Below, one piece after another: positions 1 to 6,977 of a stretch of 48,253 bases of DNA. The translations under genes were made by a program, and so were the position numbers. The first letter of the stretch is position 1, and every line of letters begins with the position of its first letter. Origin of the DNA: an uncultured Oscillospiraceae bacterium (GTDB lineage Bacteria > Bacillota > Clostridia > Oscillospirales > Acutalibacteraceae); contig CAJMBP010000001.1 in the NCBI GenBank assembly GCA_905211675.1, positions 1 to 48,253 on the forward strand, in the 5' to 3' direction. The notes below the pieces were generated by a model, which saw only the letters and a list, made by a program, of their open reading frames with translations, did no database searches and was not told where the DNA came from.

Positions 1-1
1 T

Positions 2-2119
2 ATGTGCGTGGCAATGCTCATCGGCACCACCTTCGCGTGGTTCACCGACTCCGCAAGTACAGCGGTAAACAAGATTCAGGCCGGTACGCTTGATGTTCAG
101 TTACTTGACGAAAACGGCAACTCTCTTGAAGGGCAGACCCTTTCGTGGCAGAAAGCGGCAGGCGCTCCCGACGGTGAGCAGGTTCTTTGGGAGCCGGGCT
201 GTACCTATAAGCTTCAGCCTATTACAATCAAAAACGCAGGTAATCTTGCACTTAAATACAAGGTTGTCATAAGCGGAATCAAGGGCAGTGCAAAGCTTAA
301 CGAGGTTATTGACTGGACAATCTCAGGTGCCGACATCAACACCGAATATTCGTTAACCGCAGGGGCTTCCAACACCCTTACAATAGAGGGTCATATGCAG
401 GAAACCGCCGGCAACGAGTATCAGGGTCTTTCAATTGACGGCATAGGCATTACTGTTGTTGCTACTCAGCTTGCTTCTGAGTATGACAGCATTAACAACA
501 CCTATGATACAAACGCTACATACTTAAATCAAGACGCAGACGATAACTACCTCATAAGCAACGCAAACGAGCTTGTTTACTTTGCTAAGAGCGTTAATGT
601 TGAGGGCAACAACTACGCAGGTAAAACCGTTAAGCTTACTGCAAATATAGATCTTGCGGGCAAGAACTGGATTCCTGTGGGCCAGACCGGTGCTACCCAA
701 TTCCAAGGTATATTTGACGGTCAGAATTATACAATCAAAAATATGACTGTCAATTATACAGGCACTAGTTCTAATTACGCTTGTGGTCTGTTTGGCTGGC
801 TCGAACTTCATAACGGTTCTCCCATCGTTATCCAGAATGTCAAGTTTGAAAACGCCAATGTAACCGGCATTAAGTACACCGGCGTTGTGGCAGGTTATGC
901 AAACGGTGCATCCGGTGCCGAAATTAAGAATTGTGTAGTAACCAACTCCACAGTCACCTCCAACACCAAGAATGCCGGCGGTATCATTGGTTACATGGGT
1001 AGAGTCGTTTTGACCGGTAACACTGTTTCCGGTTGCACCATCTCTGCAAAATACGATGTCGGCGGTATTGCCAACTCTGTAGAACCTGGAGTAACTTTCC
1101 AGAATAACAAAGTTGAGAATACCAACATCTACTATGAAGAAGATCAGCAATATGATGCTGCAGGTATTTTCACCAGCGGTAAAGTTGTTTACAGAGACGA
1201 TAATACCAAGACCACCTTTGTTCCTGACAGCACCAACACCGCTATTAATTGCGAAGTCGGTCGCACAGTTTACGGTTTGGCCATCATTCCCAATGGTGAA
1301 AATTCCAAAATTATTGTTAACAGCAAAGAAGGCTTATTGAACCTGACCAAGCTGTTCAACGACTGGACCACACTGTTCACCGACGGTAATGGAAACGAAT
1401 ATAGCAACTATCACCACGGTGCCGGAGTAGATTACTATTACAGCAGCTACTGGACCATTAGTCTTGAAGCAGACATTGATCTCAACAACGCCACCATTGC
1501 TCCTATTGCCCTTAATTTCCCCACTTCCACCGGTCCAGTTAAGTTCGAGGGCAACGAAAAGAAGATTAGTAATGCAAAAATCGTAATGGATGCGAACACC
1601 CAAAATGATGCCGGTCTGTTCGATGCCAGGGCTGTGATTATGAAGAACTTGAAACTCGACAACATCCAAGTTACCGGAAGCAACATAGGTAACTCCACCG
1701 CAGGCATTTTGGCCGGTATTACAAGCCAGGATGTAACTAATATCACCGTCACCAACTCATCCGTTACAGGCGGTAAGTACACCGGTGGTGTTGTCGGCTA
1801 CGGTTATAACAGTGTTAAAAACTGCACTCTGACCAATGTTTCCGTTAAGGGCGGATATAAGCTTGGTGGTTTGATTGGTTACATTTGCGCAAGTAACGGT
1901 AATACCAGTAATGTTACCGGCAATACCCTTACAGATTGCACCGTTGACGGCATCGGCGGAGGCATCTTTGCCGGCGGAAAGAATGAGTATATTATTGGTA
2001 AGATCGTAGGTAACTACAACTGCAACGGCACTTGCAACGATAACACTCTTACCAACATGACCACCTCTGCTACCGCAAACATAGGTGAAATTGAGAGTGG
2101 CAAGACCGTTACTCAGTAA
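2..2119 (+). CDS. Secreted TasA/camelysin-like protein with GLUG repeats (5' partial)
   Basis: A large cell-surface or biofilm-type protein cut by the left edge of the window: the visible N-terminus is already inside a signal peptide (VAMLIGTTFAWFTDS), the hallmark of SipW-processed TasA/camelysin proteins. Residues about 20-155 look like the TasA-type beta-sandwich (IQAGTLDVQLLDENG onward). The rest is a run of GLUG-like repeats such as GIFDGQNYTIKNMTV, YTGVVAGYANG, NAGGIIGYMG, YTGGVVGYGYN and YKLGGLIGYI, expected to form a beta-helical, adhesin-like stalk. No LPXTG sorting signal is visible at the C-terminus. The next gene encodes a second protein with the same signal type. The family role, fibre or adhesin, is inferred; the signal and repeats are seen directly. 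The true start and probably a SipW peptidase gene lie left of the window. Confidence 0.8.
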   Translation: MCVAMLIGTTFAWFTDSASTAVNKIQAGTLDVQLLDENGNSLEGQTLSWQKAAGAPDGEQVLWEPGCTYKLQPITIKNAGNLALKYKVVISGIKGSAKLNEVIDWTISGADINTEYSLTAGASNTLTIEGHMQETAGNEYQGLSIDGIGITVVATQLASEYDSINNTYDTNATYLNQDADDNYLISNANELVYFAKSVNVEGNNYAGKTVKLTANIDLAGKNWIPVGQTGATQFQGIFDGQNYTIKNMTVNYTGTSSNYACGLFGWLELHNGSPIVIQNVKFENANVTGIKYTGVVAGYANGASGAEIKNCVVTNSTVTSNTKNAGGIIGYMGRVVLTGNTVSGCTISAKYDVGGIANSVEPGVTFQNNKVENTNIYYEEDQQYDAAGIFTSGKVVYRDDNTKTTFVPDSTNTAINCEVGRTVYGLAIIPNGENSKIIVNSKEGLLNLTKLFNDWTTLFTDGNGNEYSNYHHGAGVDYYYSSYWTISLEADIDLNNATIAPIALNFPTSTGPVKFEGNEKKISNAKIVMDANTQNDAGLFDARAVIMKNLKLDNIQVTGSNIGNSTAGILAGITSQDVTNITVTNSSVTGGKYTGGVVGYGYNSVKNCTLTNVSVKGGYKLGGLIGYICASNGNTSNVTGNTLTDCTVDGIGGGIFAGGKNEYIIGKIVGNYNCNGTCNDNTLTNMTTSATANIGEIESGKTVTQ

Positions 2120-2181
2120 CATTTTTGTTAACTCTATCCGTTTAGGATAACAAAGTCCCCCACCCTCTTTTTGGGGGTGGG

Positions 2182-2280
2182 CGGCAATCAAAGGGCATAA
2201 GCGTTTTGGCAAGCAACTAATAATGATCTCTCTATTATGTTTCTTTTTTACCGCAAGACGTTTGTGCTCTTTGATTGCCG
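2182..2280 (+). other. 27-bp intercistronic RNA stem-loop
   Basis: Positions 2182-2208 can pair with 2254-2280 without bulge or mismatch: 23 Watson-Crick pairs and 4 G-U pairs (2194/2268, 2198/2264, 2201/2261, 2205/2257). All four are wobble pairs only in the + strand RNA; the minus-strand RNA would have A-C clashes. The loop (2209-2253) is 45 nt and contains a weak ATAAT/ATTAT mini-stem. A GC-rich hairpin (CCCACCC 2159-2165 with GGGTGGG 2175-2181, no T tract) abuts it on the left. The structure ends 16 nt before the ribosome-binding site of the next gene. It is probably an mRNA processing, stability or translation element; the function is unknown. Confidence 0.6.
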
Positions 2281-2314
2281 AAAAGCAATAATTAAAAAAG
2301 GAGGAGTAATTTCT

Positions 2315-3046
2315 GTGAAAAAATCAAAAGGATGGATTAGAGATTGGTTCTATGTTCCAAAACACGAAAAAGTATCCGATAAATCCTTTTTGCAGATAAT
2401 GCTTTCCTCTGTGTTCGGTATTCTTATTTGCGGAATATTTCTTGCCGGAATTACATGGGCATGGTTTACAAGCAGTATTACAAGTCCCGCAAGCAATATC
2501 ACCTCTGCAAAATTTTCCGTACAAATAACATTCAAGCAAAATGAAGCGGATGTTGAGCCCGAAACAGATGAAAACGGCGACTATAAATTAAACGGCACAT
2601 ACACCGTTACCGTTACGGCGGACGGAAACGCAAGCACCGGCTTTTGCCGCGTAGAATTAAAGCTGCCCGATAACAGCAGCCTTACCTATCATACAATACA
2701 AATTTACCCTGCGGGAACCGACGGCAATCCGCAAAAAACAGAATTTACCGTAATCGCTTCCGAAGGTTATCGCCTTGCAATCATACCACAGTGGGGCACC
2801 TATGTAAAGTCGGATGACAGCGAAGCACTTATAGGTAATTCAAGCGGCGATATTAAAATTATTCCGAATTCATCATTAACTGTTTTAAATTCGGGTACCG
2901 AAGAATCACAGACATATAATCTGACAGAATCGGAACAAAGCTACACCGTACAGCAGGACGATACTCAGTCTTTGATTGCAGACCTCTACGGCACAACGGC
3001 AGATCCAACAGAGCCGTTAACCACTGAGGAAAACAAAAGCAACTGA
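2315..3046 (+). CDS. SipW-dependent-type secreted/anchored protein
   Basis: A 243-residue protein starting at GTG 2315, chosen because AAAGGAGGAG lies just upstream; an ATG at 2237 in the same frame has no such site and falls inside the upstream stem-loop. The N-terminus has about 26 mostly polar residues (KGWIRDWFYVPKHEKVSDK), then a hydrophobic segment about 27-50 ending in the ITWAWFTSS signature typical of TasA/camelysin-like SipW substrates. The remainder is a threonine- and serine-rich beta-sandwich-like domain with an acidic tail (EPLTTEENKSN). It follows the GLUG protein gene and is closed by a terminator, so the two probably act together at the cell surface. No catalytic motif is visible. 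It could be a minor fibre or anchoring subunit; this is inference from family context. Confidence 0.7.
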   Translation: MKKSKGWIRDWFYVPKHEKVSDKSFLQIMLSSVFGILICGIFLAGITWAWFTSSITSPASNITSAKFSVQITFKQNEADVEPETDENGDYKLNGTYTVTVTADGNASTGFCRVELKLPDNSSLTYHTIQIYPAGTDGNPQKTEFTVIASEGYRLAIIPQWGTYVKSDDSEALIGNSSGDIKIIPNSSLTVLNSGTEESQTYNLTESEQSYTVQQDDTQSLIADLYGTTADPTEPLTTEENKSN

Positions 3047-3095
3047 ATAAAAGCGCGAGCCGCAACGGATTTTTTGCTACCTATTTACATATATA

Positions 3096-3124
3096 AAGCA
3101 TACCCTTTTAGGGTGTGCTTTTTT
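3096..3124 (+). terminator. Rho-independent terminator
   Basis: AAGCATACCC and GGGTGTGCTT flank a TTTTA loop (stem with one A-C or G-T imperfection) and run into a T tract. It closes the secreted-protein pair. Confidence 0.85.
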
Positions 3125-3223
3125 CATTTTTAATAAAATTTATTTTTGTTTTTCAATCTTTCTTCAATATTGTCTTGTATAATGATGAAGCATAAGATAA
3201 TTTCTGAGAAAGGAAAGAAAATT

Positions 3224-3390
3224 ATGTACATTATAAAAAACGCATTAAGATGTATCGGCAGATCCAAAGGGCGTAATGTTCTGATAAGCATTATCACTCT
3301 TGTGATTCCGCCGAGTCGGTTGAAGATTTTTATTATACCATTACCGCCGCTTTTAACGGCACAGACGAATTATTGCCCGTAACAAATTAA
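3224..3390 (+). pseudogene. Relic of an ABC transporter permease (FtsX/MacB-like)
   Basis: ATG 3224 follows an AAAGGA ribosome-binding site and reads MYIIKNALRCIGRSKGRN and then a short hydrophobic run, the usual N-terminus of peptide-type ABC permeases of the FtsX superfamily. After the first 27 codons the sense shifts frame: from 3304 another frame reads DSAESVEDFYYTITAAFNG and then stops at 3388-3390, resembling the extracytoplasmic part of such permeases. The first membrane helix is therefore joined to a later segment by an internal deletion plus frame change, and the rest of the about 400-800-residue protein is missing. Non-functional. Confidence 0.65.
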
Positions 3391-3398
3391 ACCGAGGC

Positions 3399-3626
3399 TT
3401 TGCAAAGCTTTCGGTAATAAATAAAGGCGATGAAATTCCCGTAGAACAATGTGAGAAGATATTTGAACGCTTCTACCGTGTAGATACCGCCCGCAACAGC
3501 GAGGGCAACCACTACGGACTGGGTCTTGCCATTGCAAAAGCAATCGTCACTTCACATAAAGGTCATATACAGGTGCTGTGCTATAACGGATTTGTCGAAT
3601 TCAAAGTGCAAATTCCCACCTTATAA
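3399..3626 (+). pseudogene. Relic of a sensor histidine kinase C-terminus
   Basis: In the frame ending with TAA 3624-3626 the sequence reads LSVINKGDEIPVEQCEKIFERFYRVD, then GNHYGLGLAIAKAIV. These are the N, F and G boxes of a HATPase_c domain, with a normal C-terminal end (FVEFKVQIPTL). No kinase start, dimerisation domain or H box is present upstream; the piece runs straight out of the permease relic. Sensor kinases and FtsX-type permeases are often neighbours in peptide-sensing operons, so a single large deletion may have fused both remnants. Non-functional. Confidence 0.75.
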
Positions 3627-3649
3627 CAAAAATTTCAACCGTATTAAAA

Positions 3650-3678
3650 TTGACAAATAAAATTTTTTTGGTATAATA
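3650..3678 (+). promoter_or_regulatory. Sigma-A promoter of the SGNH hydrolase gene
   Basis: TTGACA at 3650-3655 and TATAAT at 3673-3678 with a 17-bp spacer, a full consensus match, about 40 bp before the ATG at 3721 and just after the kinase relic. Confidence 0.85.
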
Positions 3679-3720
3679 ACGCATGTACAGTCCTTTCAAC
3701 AAATAACAGGCGGTGCAAAT

Positions 3721-4776
3721 ATGCAAGATATTGAAAAAATCGATAAAAACTTTAAGCTTGATACCGAGATTAAAAAAGACGATATTGTTTTTTATTCTGT
3801 TTTGGATTTGCCTTTTCGTGTTTACGGACTTATATACGAAAACAACAAATTCAGAAGAATGCCCGAAGACATTGCCAAAACGGTGAGTTACGGAGTACAT
3901 TGTCTGCACAGCAACACCTCGGGTGGCAGAGTGCGTTTTAAAACCGACAGCAAATATGTTGCAATTTCGGCAAAAATGTGCGGTATAGCAAAAATGGACC
4001 ATTTTGCGCTTACAGGCAGCGCAGGCTTTGACATATATGTAAACACAGACGGCGTCGATAAATTTAACGGTGCTTTTCGCCCGCCGTTCAACATTACCGA
4101 CGGTTACGAGTCGGTTTTCGATTTCGACTGCAAAAAAATGCGTGAAATAACAATAAATTTTCCGCTTTACAGTGATGTTTGCGAGCTTTATATCGGACTT
4201 CAAAAGGATGCCGCCGTAGAGGAAGCCAAACCGTATTCTTGCAGCAAACCCATAGTTTACTACGGCAGTTCAATAACACAGGGAGGCTGCGCGTCACGGC
4301 CCGGCAACGCATACCCTGCGATTGTTTCAAGACGGTTTGATACCGACTTTATAAATTTGGGCTTTTCGGGTTGCGGCTGCGGCGAACAGCAAATCGCCGA
4401 TTATATAGCAAGCCTTGATATGAAGATGTTTGTATTTGATTATGACCACAACGCTCCGAATGCCGAGCATTTGCAAAAAACCCATGAAAAATTCTTTAAA
4501 ACAGTGCGTGCCGCGAATCCCGATTTACCTATAATAATGATGAGCGCCGTAACATTGCCGCGTTTTTCAGACAACCGCGCAAAGCGCAGAGAGATTATTT
4601 ATAATACATACAAAAACGCAAAAGACAGCGGCGATAAAAATGTTTATTTTTTGGACGGCAGCAAAGAATTTGCGCCGTATGAAGACTTTGGAACGGTCGA
4701 AGGATGCCATCCTAACGACTTGGGATTTGCAGTCATGGCAAAATTATTAATCAATTTAATCGAGAAAATAATTTAA
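3721..4776 (+). CDS. SGNH/GDSL hydrolase (carbohydrate-esterase-like)
   Basis: A 351-residue two-domain esterase. Residues 1-165 form a beta-sandwich N-domain of the kind paired with Lipase_GDSL_3 enzymes; SAGFDIYV at about 100-107 matches the GxDxY signature. The SGNH domain follows, with catalytic serine 184 in YYGSSITQGG, the oxyanion glycine in NLGFSGCGCG, and a histidine near the end in EGCHPNDLGF. In relatives the position three residues before that histidine is usually aspartate; here it is glutamate (VEGCHP), worth noting for activity. No signal peptide, so the enzyme is cytosolic and probably removes acyl groups from imported sugars (inference). Monocistronic: consensus promoter upstream, AGGCGGTG ribosome-binding site, strong terminator downstream. 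Confidence 0.85.
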   Translation: MQDIEKIDKNFKLDTEIKKDDIVFYSVLDLPFRVYGLIYENNKFRRMPEDIAKTVSYGVHCLHSNTSGGRVRFKTDSKYVAISAKMCGIAKMDHFALTGSAGFDIYVNTDGVDKFNGAFRPPFNITDGYESVFDFDCKKMREITINFPLYSDVCELYIGLQKDAAVEEAKPYSCSKPIVYYGSSITQGGCASRPGNAYPAIVSRRFDTDFINLGFSGCGCGEQQIADYIASLDMKMFVFDYDHNAPNAEHLQKTHEKFFKTVRAANPDLPIIMMSAVTLPRFSDNRAKRREIIYNTYKNAKDSGDKNVYFLDGSKEFAPYEDFGTVEGCHPNDLGFAVMAKLLINLIEKII

Positions 4777-4790
4777 CACCCGACAAAGCT

Positions 4791-4834
4791 AAAAGGTGCT
4801 GTGAAAAAACAATGTTTTTCACAGCACCTTTTTA
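4791..4834. terminator. Bidirectional rho-independent terminator
   Basis: An 18-bp arm beginning AAAAGGTGCTGTG pairs with CACAGCACCTTTT across the loop ACAATG. T tracts occur on both strands, serving the convergent SGNH hydrolase and methyltransferase genes. Confidence 0.92.
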
Positions 4835-4852
4835 TATTACATTTACTAAAAA

Positions 4853-5569
4853 CTACTGCTTTTTAAGCACGATTGAAATAAAGTTTAAATATTTACCCGC
4901 GCCTGCCTCCATAGCCTTACGGTCGCCTACGGCATATTCGTTTTCTTGTTTAAGCCAATCTTCCCATACCTCTTGATTGCTTTGCATTTCCTTTACCGAA
5001 ATCACCTCGGCGCCGTGGCATGCGCCCACCGTTTGAGTCCAATATTTTACATCGTGCATGTAATCAAGCTGTTCGGGCGTCCAAGAAAGCAACAGTTCAC
5101 GCGGCAGATTATCATGGCAATCGTTTTTCATACCGGGAATTGCGATATAAATATATCCGCCGCTTTTTAAAAACGGCAGCAGCTTGCTGTCTAAATATTG
5201 CGGGTCACGCCCGAAATAGTTATAGGAATCTACGCTTATTACGGCGTCAAAAAATTCTTTTTCAAACGGTAGATCCGACGCGTCGGCCTTTACGGGCACA
5301 ATTTGCGTATCGGTAAGTCCCATAGAGTTAAAAAATGCTCTGTTTTCCTTAGGGTCACTCCAAAGGTCTGCGGCATAAACCGTAAAGCCGTATTCCTTTG
5401 CAAGGAACACGCTTGTAAGCCCCTGCCCGCTTCCCAAATCACATATCACACTGCCCGACGGAATTTTATGATTAAGCATAAGCTCCTCGGTAAGCTTAAC
5501 GGGATTAGGCCCCATAATCTTTTTTTGTAAATCGGGTGTGTCGTATTTTAAACTTTTTACATAATTCAT
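4853..5569 (-). CDS. Class I SAM-dependent methyltransferase
   Basis: 238 residues with a Rossmann-type SAM-binding core: motif I ICDLGSGQG at 42-50, an acidic residue after strand 2 (AADLW), motif around ADASDLPF, and FDAVISVDSYNYFG before strand 4. The N-terminal segment and the helical insert (PRELLLSWTPEQLDYMHDVKYW) resemble small-molecule methyltransferases annotated only as Methyltransf_11/25. The substrate is not identifiable. It lies 21 bp downstream of a TetR gene on the same strand with its own GGAGA ribosome-binding site, so it is very probably the regulated target of that TetR and of the paired operators upstream. A role in detoxifying or modifying the ligand sensed by TetR is inference. 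Confidence 0.8.
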   Translation of the reverse strand: MNYVKSLKYDTPDLQKKIMGPNPVKLTEELMLNHKIPSGSVICDLGSGQGLTSVFLAKEYGFTVYAADLWSDPKENRAFFNSMGLTDTQIVPVKADASDLPFEKEFFDAVISVDSYNYFGRDPQYLDSKLLPFLKSGGYIYIAIPGMKNDCHDNLPRELLLSWTPEQLDYMHDVKYWTQTVGACHGAEVISVKEMQSNQEVWEDWLKQENEYAVGDRKAMEAGAGKYLNFISIVLKKQ

Positions 5570-5590
5570 AGTTTTTCTCCTTTTATAATT

Positions 5591-6205
5591 TCAATCATTT
5601 AAAGTGTACCTGTCGAAAAAGGCGCATATAATTTTTTCAAGCAGCTGTGTAAGCTCGGCGGCGGTTTGGTCGCTGTACATATTTATAAGCAAAAACACAG
5701 GCGCGTAAAATTCGACTGCAAGGCGATGCGAATCGTCTTTTTTCAATATGCCGTTTTTCATAAGCTCGGCAAAAATATCCGCCATATACCGAACCGGCCC
5801 CGAAACCAAGCAACTGTCGTAAAGCTCCGCCGTTTCGGAATTATTATGCTGCTCAAGCTGGAGCATTTTTCTAAAGCATGCCGCAAATTCGTTTTGGGTC
5901 CAAAACTTAAACTGCTCTGCCGTAAAGCTTTTAATGCTTTTAACCGTTGTATCTCGATACTCCTGCGGCAATGTTTTGTATTTTTCAGTAGGCATATCAT
6001 GCTGCTGCGAATTTTCTTTATCGAGCTCAAACATTCTTTTTACAATACTGTCAAATATATCGCGTTTATTTTTATAATGTCTGTAAAGCGCCCCCTTTGT
6101 AATGCCGAGTTCGCCTGCGATTTCACTTACCGAAACAGCCTCGTAACCGCGTTTTGAAAACAGCTTGAGCGCCACGGTTAAAATTTGCTCCTTTGTATCG
6201 GTCAT
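5591..6205 (-). CDS. TetR/AcrR-family repressor (leftward unit)
   Basis: 204 residues. The N-terminus has a classic TetR DNA-binding domain: KEQILTVALKLFSKRGYEAVSV, then a helix-turn-helix around 25-44 (SEIAGELGITKGALYRHYKNK). The C-terminal 150 residues are a divergent helical ligand and dimerisation domain, so the inducer cannot be told. An AAAAGGGGG ribosome-binding site precedes the ATG. The promoter upstream carries two 16-bp palindromes, one filling the -35/-10 spacer and the other just after the start point, so autorepression together with the downstream methyltransferase gene is strongly suggested. Confidence 0.88.
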   Translation of the reverse strand: MTDTKEQILTVALKLFSKRGYEAVSVSEIAGELGITKGALYRHYKNKRDIFDSIVKRMFELDKENSQQHDMPTEKYKTLPQEYRDTTVKSIKSFTAEQFKFWTQNEFAACFRKMLQLEQHNNSETAELYDSCLVSGPVRYMADIFAELMKNGILKKDDSHRLAVEFYAPVFLLINMYSDQTAAELTQLLEKIICAFFDRYTLND

Positions 6206-6221
6206 ATCAAGTCCCCCTTTT

Positions 6222-6270
6222 GTAAACGGTCGTTTACAAACATTATAGTAAACGACCGTTTACTTGTCAA
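6222..6270 (-). promoter_or_regulatory. Promoter with two palindromic TetR operators (leftward)
   Basis: On the minus strand, TTGACA (6270-6265) and TATAAT (6247-6242) are separated by 17 bp. The palindromic box GTAAACGACCGTTTAC fills 6248-6263, almost the whole spacer. A second box, GTAAACGGTCGTTTAC at 6222-6237, lies over the start point and is the exact reverse complement of the first; the box centres are 26 bp apart. This is the natural binding site for the repressor encoded at 5591-6205. Confidence 0.85.
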
Positions 6271-6300
6271 GCGCTATTTTTTTATTTTTTCCGTTTTTGC

Positions 6301-6351
6301 TTGACAAGTTACCTTGGAGTAACTATAATAAAAGTAACCTATAAGTAACCT
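6301..6351 (+). promoter_or_regulatory. Promoter with a distinct repeat set (rightward TetR operators)
   Basis: TTGACA 6301-6306 and TATAAT 6324-6329 with a 17-bp spacer. The spacer holds an inverted repeat, AGTTAC 6307-6312 and GTAACT 6319-6324. Two direct copies of AAGTAACCT follow at 6332-6340 and 6343-6351, starts 11 bp apart. These boxes differ from the leftward GTAAACG boxes and are the likely targets of the second TetR (6366-6977). The two divergent -35 regions form a 10-bp inverted repeat (6263-6272 with 6299-6308). Confidence 0.75.
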
Positions 6352-6365
6352 CGTGAGATTGTGAG

Positions 6366-6977
6366 ATGTATTTTATGAAAACCAGCAAAGAAAAAATATT
6401 GAATGCCGCTTTGACAGTTTTTTCCGAAAAAGGGTATGACGGCGCCCTGCTTCGGGATATTTCCGATTCTTTGGGAATTACAAAGCCCGCGCTGTATAAG
6501 CATTTTGACAGCAAAGAAACTCTTTGGAATTCGATGATTGACTATGTCGAAGCGTATTACCATGAGCATACGGGCAAGACTTGTGATATGCCTATTCCGG
6601 ATAATTGGCATCAATTTAAAGAGCTTTCTATGAGTCAAATCGATTTTACTTTACATGATTATACAGTAAGGCGTGTGCGCAGACTGCTTACCATAGAGCA
6701 ATACAGAAACGAAAGAATTTCTGCTCTTGCAACAAAGCATTTTATAACCGACATAGAAAGTCGCTACACATATATATTTAACGGTATGGTAAAAAAGGGA
6801 ATTTTCAGTTGTGCAGATACCCGGCTTCTTGCATTTCAGTTTACCGCCCCTATCACCTTGCTGATACACTATTGCGACCGCGAGCCCGACAAAGAGGCGC
6901 AAATTGTAAAGAAAATAGAAGCGCATATAAATAAATTTGAAAAAATAATTAAAAACAACCGGAGTACACCGATATGA
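6366..6977 (+). CDS. TetR/AcrR-family repressor (rightward unit)
   Basis: 203 residues, first gene of a seven-gene operon. The DNA-binding domain reads KEKILNAALTVFSEKGYDGALL, then the helix-turn-helix at about 29-47 (RDISDSLGITKPALYKHFDSK). The C-terminal ligand domain has no assignable specificity. Two starts are plausible, ATG 6366 and ATG 6375, each with a GTGAG-type site 8-9 nt upstream; the second would give MKTSKEK, the commoner family start. The stop overlaps the next gene by 4 bp (ATGA), so the repressor is translationally coupled to it. It most likely represses its own promoter and thus two acetyltransferases and two ABC exporters. Confidence 0.87.
   Translation: MYFMKTSKEKILNAALTVFSEKGYDGALLRDISDSLGITKPALYKHFDSKETLWNSMIDYVEAYYHEHTGKTCDMPIPDNWHQFKELSMSQIDFTLHDYTVRRVRRLLTIEQYRNERISALATKHFITDIESRYTYIFNGMVKKGIFSCADTRLLAFQFTAPITLLIHYCDREPDKEAQIVKKIEAHINKFEKIIKNNRSTPI

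Noticed and set aside
524..1150. Long antisense frame under the GLUG protein gene
   Set aside because: No ribosome-binding site, no recognisable domain; it mirrors the repetitive codon pattern of the sense gene.
2159..2181. CCCACCC/GGGTGGG hairpin as an intrinsic terminator of the GLUG gene
   Set aside because: No T tract follows; the region instead leads into the 27-bp stem, so it is not called a terminator.
3178..3183. TATAAT before the permease relic as an active promoter
   Set aside because: No acceptable -35 element at 16-18 bp; it may be the decayed promoter of the lost operon but cannot be supported.
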